A DNA stretch of 64,000 bases, taken from positions 16,560-80,559 of the forward strand of contig CAYMBJ010000007.1 of NCBI GenBank assembly GCA_964388665.1, read 5' to 3'. This stretch comes from CALCCV01 sp964388665. Lineage in GTDB: Bacteria > Bdellovibrionota > Bdellovibrionia > Bdellovibrionales > Bdellovibrionaceae. Shown here piece after piece: positions 1-7,818 of the stretch. Both the position numbers and the translations under genes were made by a program. The notes beneath the pieces were generated by a model that did no database searches, was not told the DNA's origin, and saw nothing but the letters and a program-made list of their open reading frames with translations. How positions within the stretch are numbered: position 1 is the first letter of the stretch; every line of letters starts with the position of its first letter.

Positions 1-2
1 TG

Positions 3-743
3 TTGGAGGGCGACGAGGTCAGTGTGATCTCCCCAGAGGGGTTGCTGCTACCTCCAGGAGAAGCGCCGCGGGTGGAGCGGGTGGTGGTGCGAAGAATACT
101 GTCAACCAACTTGGCCGACCTCGATGCGCACCTTTTGCTTTTTCAATCGGGTGAGACCTTCTTAGCTTTGGGCGACACTCTTAGTAAAAAAATAGGCGCC
201 GAGCTTTGGCTACCTAGCATTGCGGCCATGGACTCTGCGGCTTCAGAGTTGCGTGAAAAGACCAATGGGCTTGTCGAGACGTGGCGAGATCGCAATTCAG
301 ATTTGTTTTTTGCATTGAAGCTAGAGAAATCCATGATCGGCTTGGTGTTGGGGTTTGCGGGTCTGATTTCTGGCAGCTCCATTGTTACAGTTCTTGCGAT
401 TTTGATTTCACACAAGCGACGAGACATCGCCATCTTGCGAACCCTGGGGCTCTCAAATTCACAAACGATTCGACTGTTCATGCGCATGGGTTTTGTGATT
501 TCTGGAGGAGCTGTCTTTTTGGGAGCCGTGTTGGGCACGGCGCTGAGCCTCTATTTGGAGGCCTATCCTCTCAATATCTTGCCCGACATCTATTACGACT
601 CGTCCATTCCCGCGGATTTTCGGCCCGGCCTGCTTTTGGGTGTGGTGACTTTTGGGGCCTTGCTCTCGCTCGGTGGCTCTTACCTTCCGGCCAAAGCGGC
701 GAGCCTTCTCCATCCGGCGTTGAGCCTTAAATTAAAACACTAG
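3..743 (+). CDS. FtsX/LolC-LolE-type ABC transporter permease, C-terminal part
   Basis: Partial gene: the frame is open to the left edge, so the TTG at base 3 is not a credible start. The visible 246 residues hold a periplasmic stretch followed by a typical FtsX domain. A membrane segment lies near residues 112-140, then the cytoplasmic coupling sequence RRDIAILRTLGLS, then two more membrane segments near 155-180 and 205-228. The family moves lipoproteins or lipids out of the inner membrane together with an ATPase that is not in the window. The next two genes are lipid dehydratases, so export of a lipid product is possible, but that is inference. The TAG stop runs straight into a dispersed repeat (CCTCAACTCG). 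Confidence 0.85.
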   Translation: MEGDEVSVISPEGLLLPPGEAPRVERVVVRRILSTNLADLDAHLLLFQSGETFLALGDTLSKKIGAELWLPSIAAMDSAASELREKTNGLVETWRDRNSDLFFALKLEKSMIGLVLGFAGLISGSSIVTVLAILISHKRRDIAILRTLGLSNSQTIRLFMRMGFVISGGAVFLGAVLGTALSLYLEAYPLNILPDIYYDSSIPADFRPGLLLGVVTFGALLSLGGSYLPAKAASLLHPALSLKLKH

Positions 744-760
744 CCTCAACTCGCTACAAC
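739..760 (+). repeat. Partial copy of dispersed CTCAACTCG repeat at a gene 3' end
   Basis: The string CTAGCCTCAACTCG repeats the terminus of the fold-back element at 15790-15976 and of the element at 17256. The TAG inside it is the stop codon of the permease gene. Only this end is recognisable here; the rest up to the next gene end at 780 is unrelated. Confidence 0.5.
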
Positions 761-779
761 TATAGCTCCGAGGCGATTT

Positions 780-1232
780 CTAGGGCGTATTTGCAATTTC
801 GATTTTCAGCTCGGCGCACAGGGATTGGTCCTTTTGGGTGATCCAGGAGACCTCAATGTTGCTGGCGTTGGGCTTTTTAGTAAAATGAACTTCGTAGGTT
901 TCCAAGGGAAAGATTGGTGCCTTGACTTTGAGCTGATTGATCTTTTTGACGCCCAACTCTGGCCATGAAGCAAACTCCAGCTGTGTCTTTGTAGTGGCTG
1001 TCTGGGGGACAACAGGACTGGTTTCGACGCAGTTTCGATAGAGCAGCAGGCTGAGATCCATGATGCCGACGGCTGGTAAGATTGCACCAGAGGGAAAATG
1101 TCCCTCAAAAAAGGACAAGTTATTAGGTAACTTTACCTTATAGCGTGTCGAAACGAGTTCGGCGCTGGGTGGGGTTTCTAGAGAGTCGGGAAGCTTTTCA
1201 AAGCAATTGGCAATTTCCTTGGATATATTCAT
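780..1232 (-). CDS. ApeI-like hot-dog 3-hydroxyacyl-ACP dehydratase
   Basis: 150 residues. The segment FFEGHFPSGAILPAVGIMDL (about residues 41-60) is the FabZ/ApeI signature, with the catalytic-type His in GHFP. In aryl-polyene and related pathways these enzymes dehydrate 3-hydroxyacyl chains on an acyl carrier protein. The usual ILPGV is ILPAV here, and the rest of the chain is divergent, so substrate choice cannot be read. It converges with the upstream permease gene (36 bp apart). A second dehydratase domain is encoded at 1456-2256 on the other strand, so a small specialised fatty-acid or polyene pathway is likely nearby, outside the window. Confidence 0.75.
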   Translation of the reverse strand: MNISKEIANCFEKLPDSLETPPSAELVSTRYKVKLPNNLSFFEGHFPSGAILPAVGIMDLSLLLYRNCVETSPVVPQTATTKTQLEFASWPELGVKKINQLKVKAPIFPLETYEVHFTKKPNASNIEVSWITQKDQSLCAELKIEIANTP

Positions 1233-1337
1233 ATTCTGCCATAATTGTCCTGAATTCCAATAAATGCAAAGACTGAGGCGGCAGGCTGCAAAAATCTGTA
1301 TGCTTGAAAATGTGCCAATTGAGGGGGCGGACAGGTA

Positions 1338-1356
1338 TTGTCGCGTTGAGGCTAGG
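1338..1356 (-). repeat. Decayed solo end of the CTCAACTCG repeat
   Basis: Read on the minus strand, this stretch matches 18 of 19 bases of the right side of the copy at 15775-15805 (ATTGTCG.GTTGAGGCTA). It stands alone in the intergenic region before the gene at 1456 and has no partner end. Confidence 0.4.
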
Positions 1357-1455
1357 CTTCAGGATTGAAAGTTGCTTCTATCTGAGGAATAGTTTTTTTT
1401 CGACCGTATGAGGATTCGAGAGGGCCTATGGCCTCTAGAAAGGTATGATATTGTG

Positions 1456-2256
1456 ATGAGCCAGCAAGAAGCCAGTTTAAGCCCGGGAGATCTCGAGGCG
1501 TACTTTTCAGAGTTTTTGGGTCATCGCGCTTGGGTGGTGAGTTTGGATGAAAAAGTGTCTAGCGGTTCTCGGTTGGGCATAGCCGTCCTCGAGGCGGATA
1601 TTGACAAGGCCGAGGGGCAGGAGTCTGGTGAGTTCAAAATTGAAAAGCTAGCCAGTGAGATTTGCGATCGGTTGGGAGCTAAATTCAAGATTGATCTCGA
1701 TCCCAAGCTCTTTTTGGTTGTGGATAAGATTCCCATACTGTCTGGTCAACAGACATCTGGAGGCGAAGCTCAGGTGGACCGAGTCAAAATGAAGGCACTC
1801 TTTACAATGAAATCCAAACTGCAGTTTCCAGTTTCAGTTTATGATTTGATAGATTATTTTCCGCATCGAGGGCCGGCGATTTGGGTGGACGACTTGCTGG
1901 AGGCGCGACCCGACTTTGTTCGGTGCCGCGTGAAGCTTGACCCCAGCCGGCGCTTTTTTAGCGAAGGGCAAATCCGTGAATCCTCTCCGGTGGAGTGGAT
2001 TGCTCAGGGCTTTGGCTATGGATTTTTTGTTGGAGAGCTTCTTTATGGCACTTATCATGACGTGCAAAAGGTTTTTTTGGCAGGTGTGAAGAATTTTGAA
2101 ATATTGGATCGCAGTTATCTGCAAAAGCAATCAGGAGAGAGTGAAGTGGCGATCCGTCGTCTCCATGATTTTGGACAGCTCAAAGTGATTGAAGGTTCCA
2201 TCTCTACGGATGGAAGGGTATGGGCTCAGGCGCAGTTGCGAGTCTTCTCCGGCTAA
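1456..2256 (+). CDS. Acyl-AMP ligase C-terminal remnant fused to ApeP-like dehydratase
   Basis: About 266 residues from ATG 1456; an in-frame ATG at 1408 would add 16. Residues 1-110 resemble the small C-terminal lid domain of acyl-CoA/AMP-forming synthetases (spaced pattern DLEAYF...VVSLDEK, then FLVVDKIPILSGQ). Residues 120-265 are an ApeP-type hot-dog domain with YFPHRGPAIWVDDLLEA. The large adenylating core that normally precedes the lid is absent, and the upstream frame has a stop at 1390. The gene is therefore either a truncated synthetase-dehydratase or a two-domain protein working in trans. The stop is three bases from a repeat array. Fold assignment of the first part is moderately sure. 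Confidence 0.65.
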   Translation: MSQQEASLSPGDLEAYFSEFLGHRAWVVSLDEKVSSGSRLGIAVLEADIDKAEGQESGEFKIEKLASEICDRLGAKFKIDLDPKLFLVVDKIPILSGQQTSGGEAQVDRVKMKALFTMKSKLQFPVSVYDLIDYFPHRGPAIWVDDLLEARPDFVRCRVKLDPSRRFFSEGQIRESSPVEWIAQGFGYGFFVGELLYGTYHDVQKVFLAGVKNFEILDRSYLQKQSGESEVAIRRLHDFGQLKVIEGSISTDGRVWAQAQLRVFSG

Positions 2257-2259
2257 TTC

Positions 2260-2642
2260 GCACCAGTTTCAATTTTTCCGCATACCTTCGTTGCTCAGTC
2301 GGTCGTCTTGTGCGGCCTACCTGGAGTAGGCCNNNNNNNNNNNNNNNNNNNNNNNNNNNNNNNNNNNNNNNNNNNNNNNNNNNNNNNNNNNNNNNNNNNN
2401 NNNNNNNNNNNNNNNNNNNNNNNNNNNNNNNNTCCGCGCCTCACTCAATCGCGCCTCGGTCTGCGAAAAAATTGAAACTGGTGCATGAGTTTCACTTTTG
2501 TCCGCACACCTTCGTTGCTCAGTCGGTCGTCTTGTGCGGCCTACCTGGAGTAGGCCTCCGCGCCTCACTCAATCGCGCCTCGGTCTGCGAAAAAATTGAA
2601 ACTGGTGCATGGGTTTCACTTTTGTCCGCACACCTTCGTTGC
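2260..2642 (+). repeat. Tandem 124-bp hairpin repeats with inverted termini
   Basis: Head-to-tail units with a 124-bp period; equivalent points fall at 2502 and 2626, and 2463 and 2587. Each unit carries a perfect 7-bp hairpin, GGCCTAC-ctgga-GTAGGCC (2314-2332 and 2538-2556). The first left end GCACCAGTTTCAATTTTT (from 2260) is the inverted complement of the right ends at 2463-2484 and 2587-2608, with one mismatch. The later left ends are diverged (AGTTTCACTTTTG). The third unit is cut off and merges into the 3' end of the DUF4442 gene, whose stop lies in it. No protein is encoded. Confidence 0.85.
2333..2432. other. Assembly gap (100 N)
   Basis: Exactly 100 unknown bases, the usual placeholder for a gap of unknown size. 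It opens directly after the 3' arm of the first hairpin, and the sequence resumes at the exact next base of the repeat (TCCGCGCC follows TAGGCC in the intact unit). The true gap is therefore probably a whole number of 124-bp units, including possibly zero. Confidence 0.95.
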
Positions 2643-3170
2643 TCAATCGATCGCCTTTTTTGTGTTCTTGATATTGATGCCAATTTTGTATTTGATCACG
2701 GGTGATGTGCGGGCTGCATAATCGGAGGCCAAATAAGCAGCGCCATCGCTTAAAAGCGTGCCCGACTCCCCAGGTTGCAACCGGTTCATAAAGGTCCTTT
2801 GTTCCGTGACATTGCTAAAAACAAAATAGATGTCCTCTTTGGCTTTTTTAATGAATTCGCAATTGAACTGCGTAAAGAGAAAATTAAAGGGCTGGCGCTG
2901 TTCAAACACGGCAAAGACGACGGGGAGGGCTACGGAGAGTTCCGCGCCCATGGCCAGAGCCCCAAAGTACATGGAGCCCACGTGGTTCTTTGTGGTGAAT
3001 TGCAAGGGAATTTTGACCACGGACTCGTTTTCGCTGAGTTCGACAATTTGCGGAGAACACAAAAACAACAAAGGCACTCTTCGCGAGGACAAGGCGCGAA
3101 GCAAGAGGTTCTTCTTAAAAAGTCCTCTATCAATAAGGTCTTTGTTGGATTTGATAAAATCTAATATCAT
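2643..3170 (-). CDS. DUF4442 hot-dog-fold protein (thioesterase-like)
   Basis: 175 residues. It matches the DUF4442 pattern: SPQIVEL near residue 39, then VKIPL and TKNHVGSMYFGALAMGAEL, the hot-dog helix region. Members are related to PaaI/YiiD acyl thioesterases but mostly uncharacterised. The start overlaps the stop of the HAAS-domain gene (ATGA-type overlap at 3167-3170), so it is the last gene of the PadR operon and probably under the same control. The TGA stop lies inside the truncated third unit of the 124-bp repeat, so the repeat may have replaced the original C-terminus. Confidence 0.75.
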   Translation of the reverse strand: MILDFIKSNKDLIDRGLFKKNLLLRALSSRRVPLLFLCSPQIVELSENESVVKIPLQFTTKNHVGSMYFGALAMGAELSVALPVVFAVFEQRQPFNFLFTQFNCEFIKKAKEDIYFVFSNVTEQRTFMNRLQPGESGTLLSDGAAYLASDYAARTSPVIKYKIGINIKNTKKAID

Positions 3171-4120
3171 AAGTTCTCGTCGTCAGGATCGCCATCGTCG
3201 GTATTTTTGTCAAAAACTATTTTGCCGTTACCCACCTTGAGTTCGACCTTGGCTCCACCACTGGTCGATTTGGGGAATTCGCCAATCACGCCATTGCCGA
3301 CTGTGTTTGCAAAATCATAATTTTGCGAAGGCCGCGGAACAAAGATAATCTCGCCATTGGTGAGCTCTCCTCGCACGGAAAATTGAGGTGCGGTGACTTT
3401 CACTTTGCCATTGATGCCTGCAAATTGAATTTTGAGTTTTTTTGGAACATCAATATTGCATTTTACCTCCATCAGATCTTTTGTCGACAGGAGCAATTGC
3501 TTTTCTTTTTGCTGTATATTTGGAGCCTGGCCAAAGGCCGACCGACAGTTCCAAGTCAGGACTTCGGAATCTGATAAATTGAAATTGACCTTGCCGTTAC
3601 TAAAATCAAACACGAACTCTTCTGTGGTTTTGAAATTGACTCTTTCAGAACCGGACCAAATCGATTTTTGGCCTTGGCGAAACTTTAAGGGCCGATTGCC
3701 AACAAAGATATTCTCTTCGTTGCCGTCAATGGTGATAAGGCCTCCAAGAAGCTTGAGTGATTCGTTAGCGCCATCAACTTTAACTAAGGGTGAAAATTGC
3801 CAAATTACAAATCCGGCAAACAACAAAATCAAGCCAAAGAAGCCCAAAAATCCAATCACTAGCCACTTCAACCAAGATCCTGCTCCAACCTTTGCGGAGC
3901 TCTTGATGCCGCGCTCATCTAAATAGCGTTTGGCTACGGCATCGGGTGAGCCAATCTCTTTTAAGATCTCTTCGATGGCCTGGTGGGGCTTCTTTTCTTG
4001 GGCAGAAAAGATATGACTTTTGAGTTCAGTGATGATCTCAGCTCTTTCGCTGACAGGGATTGGGGCTAACGCCTTATCGAGGGCGGCAAGATAAGCTTCT
4101 ATCTTGATGTCAATTGGCAT
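3167..4120 (-). CDS. HAAS-domain membrane protein paired with PadR regulator
   Basis: 317 residues. Residues 1-70 form a helical HAAS/DUF1700-type domain (LAPIPVSERAEIITELKSHI, then IGSPDAVAKRYL). One membrane segment lies at about 83-107. The rest is a beta-rich outer region with repeated short strands and Gly-Lys turns, like DUF4097-type putative adhesin domains (NGKVNF, INGKVKV, VGNGKIVF). Such proteins are regularly encoded right after a PadR repressor. Here the PadR gene ends 4 bp upstream of this start. A role in envelope signalling or repair is likely from context, but the ligand is unknown. Confidence 0.75.
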   Translation of the reverse strand: MPIDIKIEAYLAALDKALAPIPVSERAEIITELKSHIFSAQEKKPHQAIEEILKEIGSPDAVAKRYLDERGIKSSAKVGAGSWLKWLVIGFLGFFGLILLFAGFVIWQFSPLVKVDGANESLKLLGGLITIDGNEENIFVGNRPLKFRQGQKSIWSGSERVNFKTTEEFVFDFSNGKVNFNLSDSEVLTWNCRSAFGQAPNIQQKEKQLLLSTKDLMEVKCNIDVPKKLKIQFAGINGKVKVTAPQFSVRGELTNGEIIFVPRPSQNYDFANTVGNGVIGEFPKSTSGGAKVELKVGNGKIVFDKNTDDGDPDDENL

Positions 4121-4124
4121 GGGG

Positions 4125-4460
4125 TCACTCCTTTATTATTTTTTGATAAATTTTTAACATTCGATCGTATTCAATTTGCATTTCAGTTAGGGCCCGCTGT
4201 CCATCTCGAGTGAGTGAATAAAATTTTCGCGGATGGCCCTTTAAGTTTTCGGTCTCCCAGGCGGATTGCAGGAGCGAGTCTGCGGTGAGGCGATTGAGCA
4301 AAGGGTAAAGGGTGCCCTCTTTGAGCTGGAGATCTAAATCAGCCATTTTCTCGAGCAGTTCAAATCCATAGATGCGTTTGTGCGTTTTGATCAGCATGAG
4401 CAAGCAAAGCTCAAGATAGCCCTTGCGAATTTGGGTTTTCCAATTGTCGAGTTCTGCCAT
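4125..4460 (-). CDS. PadR family transcriptional repressor
   Basis: 111 residues with the standard PadR winged helix: QIRKGYLELCLLMLI, YGFELLEKM, then KEGTLYPLLNRL (recognition helix and wing start). It is short, so the C-terminal dimerisation helix is minimal, as in the PadR-s2 subgroup. It is the first gene of a three-gene operon with the HAAS protein and the DUF4442 protein. No Shine-Dalgarno is seen before the ATG, and a promoter-operator lies only a few bases upstream. This suggests a leaderless, self-repressed message. Confidence 0.88.
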   Translation of the reverse strand: MAELDNWKTQIRKGYLELCLLMLIKTHKRIYGFELLEKMADLDLQLKEGTLYPLLNRLTADSLLQSAWETENLKGHPRKFYSLTRDGQRALTEMQIEYDRMLKIYQKIIKE

Positions 4461-4465
4461 GCAAG

Positions 4466-4496
4466 ATACCTAGCAATGCTAAGTACTCGGTGTCAA
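4466..4496 (-). promoter_or_regulatory. padR promoter with overlapping dyad operator
   Basis: Read on the minus strand, TTGACA (4491-4496) is followed after 18 bases by TAGGTA (4467-4472), only six bases from the ATG. A dyad, TAC-n-TAGC-ATT-GCTA-n-GTA (4467-4485), covers the -10 region. PadR proteins bind dyads of this size in their own promoters, so autorepression is the natural reading. The -10 match is poor. Confidence 0.55.
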
Positions 4497-4517
4497 CAGG
4501 CATTTGTGGGGCCTAAA

Positions 4518-5795
4518 TTAGCCTAGCTTTGAGGTTTTTGTGTATTTGGGAATGCGAAAGGTGACAAAGTCACCCACCCGGTCCCGGCTCATGCCTCTAA
4601 GAGCAACAGGTTCATCGAATCTAAACTCTTCGCGGAAGGATTGAAAGTTGTTGGTGGAGATTTTCTTTTCGTCGGTCTCAACATTGTCAGCAAAGCGGCG
4701 CTTGCCGGCAATCACCGCTTTGTCTGGTTTGACGGTGACTTTGACGGAGTCTTTTTCGTGTGCAGGAAGATAGGTGCGAATGTAATAGGCACCAGCGTCC
4801 TCGGCAATTTCGCTTGAGTTGTCGTGAGTTTTGTAAAAGGGATCGTCTTCGCGCCCCTCGTAGCGTTGATTTTCTCTAACAAAATCCAATTTTGTATTCA
4901 GCAGCTGTTTGGCCAATTTATTTTTTTCAAGATTTAGAGTTTCATCATTTGCTCTTTTTAGAGCTGTCAAATGAGAGTTTTGCTGCTCATTTTGGCGGAG
5001 GAGCTCCTTTTGGTACTTGGCCTTGCCTGTTTCAATTTTTGCACTTTGAGTGGCGTTCATTTCTTGCTCGCGCCTTTGCCATAGGTTTCGCTGTTTTTCT
5101 ATTTCCTTTTTTTGCTCCACAGTGAGTTCCTGCATTTTGTGCTGTTGTTGAGCTTGTGTCTGTTCGATCTTTTTATTGCCTTCCTGGTGAATCTGCTCAG
5201 CTTCTTTGCCATACTGGGTGCTGGCTTTGCGATTCAACTCTTCAGCACGCAGTTTGTTTTGCTTGAGCTGCTCTGAAGACTGCATTTGAATACTTTTCAG
5301 ATTTTTATCGCGCTGTTCGATCTCTTTGTCGTAACTTTGATTGTAGCGGGCTTTCATTTTTTCGTAGTTTTCGCGGTTTTCCATGTCTGTGCGACTGAGT
5401 TTTTCGCTGTGGTGTTTTTTAAGTTTGTCGAGTTCCTCAGAGGTGTCCGTTTTTAGGCTCTCTGTTTGCTCAAGCCGATTTTGGCGGAGCTTTTCGATTT
5501 GGTTGCGATATTTGTCCTCAATTTTCTGTGACTGATTGACCATTTTTTCGCGCGATTGATTTTTGGAGGCGGTCATTCGCTCTAAGGTTTCCTTTTCTTT
5601 ACTGCGGAGGTGATTGATCGCAGCCTCTTCTGACGAAACCACCTTTTGCTTTTGACTGCTGAAACTTTTTTTAAGGTCAGCAATCTCTTCATCCTGTCGC
5701 TCTTGAAGTTCTTTTCGCTTTTTTTCGTGTTTGGCCTGCAGATCAATGAGGTCCTGGTAAGCATCCTGTTGATATTTTGCTCTTTCCACCGACAT
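4518..5795 (-). CDS. Long coiled-coil protein with C-terminal Hsp20/alpha-crystallin-like domain
   Basis: 425 residues. Residues 5-305 are almost unbroken charged coiled coil, rich in Lys, Glu and Gln, with no signal peptide or membrane segment. Residues 325-420 resemble an alpha-crystallin domain: YYIRTYLPAHEKDSVKVTV, VIAGKRRF, SFREEFRFDEPV and a final FRIPKYTK strand. GGAGG stands 10 bp before the ATG. A cytoplasmic small heat-shock module on a long rod is unusual; it might act as a scaffold or holdase for filamentous or stressed clients, which is inference. It has its own promoter region and is not in an operon. Confidence 0.7.
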   Translation of the reverse strand: MSVERAKYQQDAYQDLIDLQAKHEKKRKELQERQDEEIADLKKSFSSQKQKVVSSEEAAINHLRSKEKETLERMTASKNQSREKMVNQSQKIEDKYRNQIEKLRQNRLEQTESLKTDTSEELDKLKKHHSEKLSRTDMENRENYEKMKARYNQSYDKEIEQRDKNLKSIQMQSSEQLKQNKLRAEELNRKASTQYGKEAEQIHQEGNKKIEQTQAQQQHKMQELTVEQKKEIEKQRNLWQRREQEMNATQSAKIETGKAKYQKELLRQNEQQNSHLTALKRANDETLNLEKNKLAKQLLNTKLDFVRENQRYEGREDDPFYKTHDNSSEIAEDAGAYYIRTYLPAHEKDSVKVTVKPDKAVIAGKRRFADNVETDEKKISTNNFQSFREEFRFDEPVALRGMSRDRVGDFVTFRIPKYTKTSKLG

Positions 5796-5865
5796 AAAGA
5801 TTCGCTTCCTCCATAAAGACTTGCTCCTCTAGCCTAGCATGCGCGAGGTCATTTGGCAGCTGGGC

Positions 5866-6315
5866 CTAGGGAGAGTTGGAGTCGGGTGGAGTCGTCGCGC
5901 CAGCAGCCGGAGCGCGCTGAGCAGGATTGGGGCAGTAGGGCTTGAAGTGGTCGGTTCGCCCAGGGCACATCCAGGTCTGTGTGTATCGCAAACTCTGATT
6001 TTTTTTGAGAGGAAAATATCCAACGTACTGTTGCGGATCCAAGTGGCTAAGAAATTGGGTCTCTTTGAGAGGGCGCGGCGCAGCTGTGACCTCTGCGCTC
6101 TGGGCCGTTGTGGGAGGTGGCTCCGTTGCGGCCGAAGGTTCGGTGGCGGCTGGCACAGATGGCGCTTCTGGCCAGTCGCTCAGTACCATATTGAAGACGC
6201 GGTACTCGGCGCAAGCGGTGCTGGCAAATATAGAAAAAAAAGCAACTTTTGCTAGAACAAAGGCGGCAGAGCGCAATGAATTTGGTATGTGACCTGATGA
6301 CCAAGAACAGTCCAT
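5866..6315 (-). CDS. Secreted protein of unknown function, Pro/Ala-rich linker
   Basis: 149 residues. A hydrophobic signal sequence lies near residues 15-36, ending STACA before EYRV. A Thr/Pro/Ala linker follows (about 50-80), then a conserved-looking block FLSHLDPQQYVGYFPLKK and TWMCPGRTDHFKPYCPNP with two Cys, and a Pro/Ala tail. I do not recognise the family. No good ribosome binding site precedes the ATG at 6315, so the start is uncertain, but the signal peptide supports this frame over overlapping ones on both strands. Confidence 0.55.
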   Translation of the reverse strand: MDCSWSSGHIPNSLRSAAFVLAKVAFFSIFASTACAEYRVFNMVLSDWPEAPSVPAATEPSAATEPPPTTAQSAEVTAAPRPLKETQFLSHLDPQQYVGYFPLKKNQSLRYTQTWMCPGRTDHFKPYCPNPAQRAPAAGATTPPDSNSP

Positions 6316-6415
6316 AGGTCACTATCGGCGCCGGTGCTCATAAGATTGAGTCGAGGACTCGACCCAATATAAAAACTTCTACCCGATCAACAGCTCAGAA
6401 CCTGGCCAGCTACGA

Positions 6416-6733
6416 CTAGTGTGTGTGGTCTGAGTTTGCTCTGACTGTGCTTTCAACAATGTGAAAATAGGCGCGTATCAGCATATTTAAAGATTCGCTG
6501 TCAAGCGTCTTTAAAAAAGCGACTTTTTCTATATAGCCGCGCTTGGTAATGAGGGCCGTCATGACGTCCTGGACCTTTTTCATTTTATCAAAATCAAAAA
6601 AATCTTTGTCGTCACTGACATTTCTCAATGCGCCTGCAATCATCTGATTTTCAAACAGAGCGTGCACGCCGCTGGCAGAGTGAGTTAGTAATGCTTCCAT
6701 GCGTTCCAAACTTTTCTCTTCTATTTGAGCCAA
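6416..6733 (-). CDS. Small helical hypothetical protein
   Basis: 105 residues starting with TTG, with a perfect AAGGAGG placed 5-6 bases before it. The chain is predicted mostly helical and soluble (EEKSLERMEALLTHSASG, then DKMKKVQDVMTALI). It has no signal peptide, Cys pairs or known motif. It stands alone between the secreted gene at 5866 and the divergently oriented gene at 6925. Function unknown. Confidence 0.6.
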   Translation of the reverse strand: MAQIEEKSLERMEALLTHSASGVHALFENQMIAGALRNVSDDKDFFDFDKMKKVQDVMTALITKRGYIEKVAFLKTLDSESLNMLIRAYFHIVESTVRANSDHTH

Positions 6734-6924
6734 GTTCGCCTCCTTGCGAATTGGTTCGTCACCATTCGAATTTAAGTTCTGTTATTTTATAATTTCCCTA
6801 TCCCCAATTTCAATGCTCTAGAATTTTACAAAGAAGATCAAGGAAAACATCTGCAAGTTGACTATGCAAGTCAGGCCTCTTGTCATGGTTGCCCACCTCT
6901 CCAAGCTCCCGCATAGTTGTAAGA

Positions 6925-7818
6925 ATGAAGTCCACAAAGACCGGAAACAAAAAAATTCGCAAACCAAAAAAGTCCAACAAGAAGGTGGCAAAGATACGTA
7001 GTGATGTTGACTCAGACATTCCAGACTACCTCACCATTGATGAGCGGCATGGTTTGATATTTCAATCAAAGCAGGACCTTCTCGATTATTTCGGAGCAAA
7101 GGTGGATGATTTCGAAAAGGAATGGCTTGAGCGACGTCCAGAAGATGATTTCACCCGTGATGAAATGCGCAAATTGAAAGACGAACTGGACCTCTTGTTA
7201 GATGATCCAGATGAAGTTTGGATGGAAGAGAAAAAATTTGACGAGCTCAATGTTAATTATTTTTTACGAGTTTTCAATGAGCACTACCATATCGCTATAG
7301 TGCATGTGGCAGAAGAGGATCAGACGCCTACCTTTGTGTATTTTCACTTTCCCACCAAATCTAAGGACCTCTTTAAGTTTTACCGGCGTGGCTACAAGGT
7401 TTTTGATCGCGTCTTTGAGCACGCAATGGCGGGGATGGTAGAGGGTGATGCTCTCAGTGAGGGAGATGACCTAGCGATAGGACTTTATCTTTCTATGATG
7501 AAGATTCGTGGCGAAAAGGACATTTCGGATCTGAAGTTTCAAGAGTATGCTCCAGCACGAGAAGAAACTCTGCAGAACCCAGATGAAATTTGGCGAAAGA
7601 ATGATTTAGATGGAAACGTGCTGGTGACCTTCATTAAGGAGTTTCCCGAAACCACCGTTCCAGACTATTTTTATTTGGCGGTCACAGTTGAGGATCAAAC
7701 CACCAACACCCATTCGCTGTTGTTTTCGTTTCCAACCAACGATGAGGGGCTTGTAGATCGCTACCGACAAGGTGAAAACCTGCAGGCCGATGAGGTGGTG
7801 CAGGAATCTTCACATTAA
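6925..7818 (+). CDS. Hypothetical acidic protein with tandem duplicated domain
   Basis: About 297 residues from ATG 6925; an upstream in-frame ATG at 6880 gives a poor, non-matching N-terminus. The first 25 residues are Lys-rich (KTGNKKIRKPKKSNKK), the rest strongly acidic. Two stretches of about 80 residues repeat the same pattern: L-x2-(D/N)PDE(V/I)W, then an aromatic strand ending A(I/V)xVxxEDQT, then F(H/S)FPT and YR(R/Q)G. The unit looks like a small alpha+beta fold and may be related to PBECR-type nuclease-like domains, but I cannot confirm that. The stop TAA starts a dispersed repeat. Confidence 0.65.
   Translation: MKSTKTGNKKIRKPKKSNKKVAKIRSDVDSDIPDYLTIDERHGLIFQSKQDLLDYFGAKVDDFEKEWLERRPEDDFTRDEMRKLKDELDLLLDDPDEVWMEEKKFDELNVNYFLRVFNEHYHIAIVHVAEEDQTPTFVYFHFPTKSKDLFKFYRRGYKVFDRVFEHAMAGMVEGDALSEGDDLAIGLYLSMMKIRGEKDISDLKFQEYAPAREETLQNPDEIWRKNDLDGNVLVTFIKEFPETTVPDYFYLAVTVEDQTTNTHSLLFSFPTNDEGLVDRYRQGENLQADEVVQESSH

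Noticed and set aside
1521..1736. Minus-strand frame inside the dehydratase gene
   Set aside because: Shadow of a convincing gene on the other strand; no binding site or motif.
2220..2705. Plus-strand frame running through the gap and repeats
   Set aside because: It crosses the N stretch and simply translates repeat units; there is no gene signal.
5839..6292. Plus-strand frames opposite the secreted gene at 5866
   Set aside because: Gly/Arg-rich composition of a mirror frame. The minus frame has a signal peptide and Cys-containing conserved-looking block.
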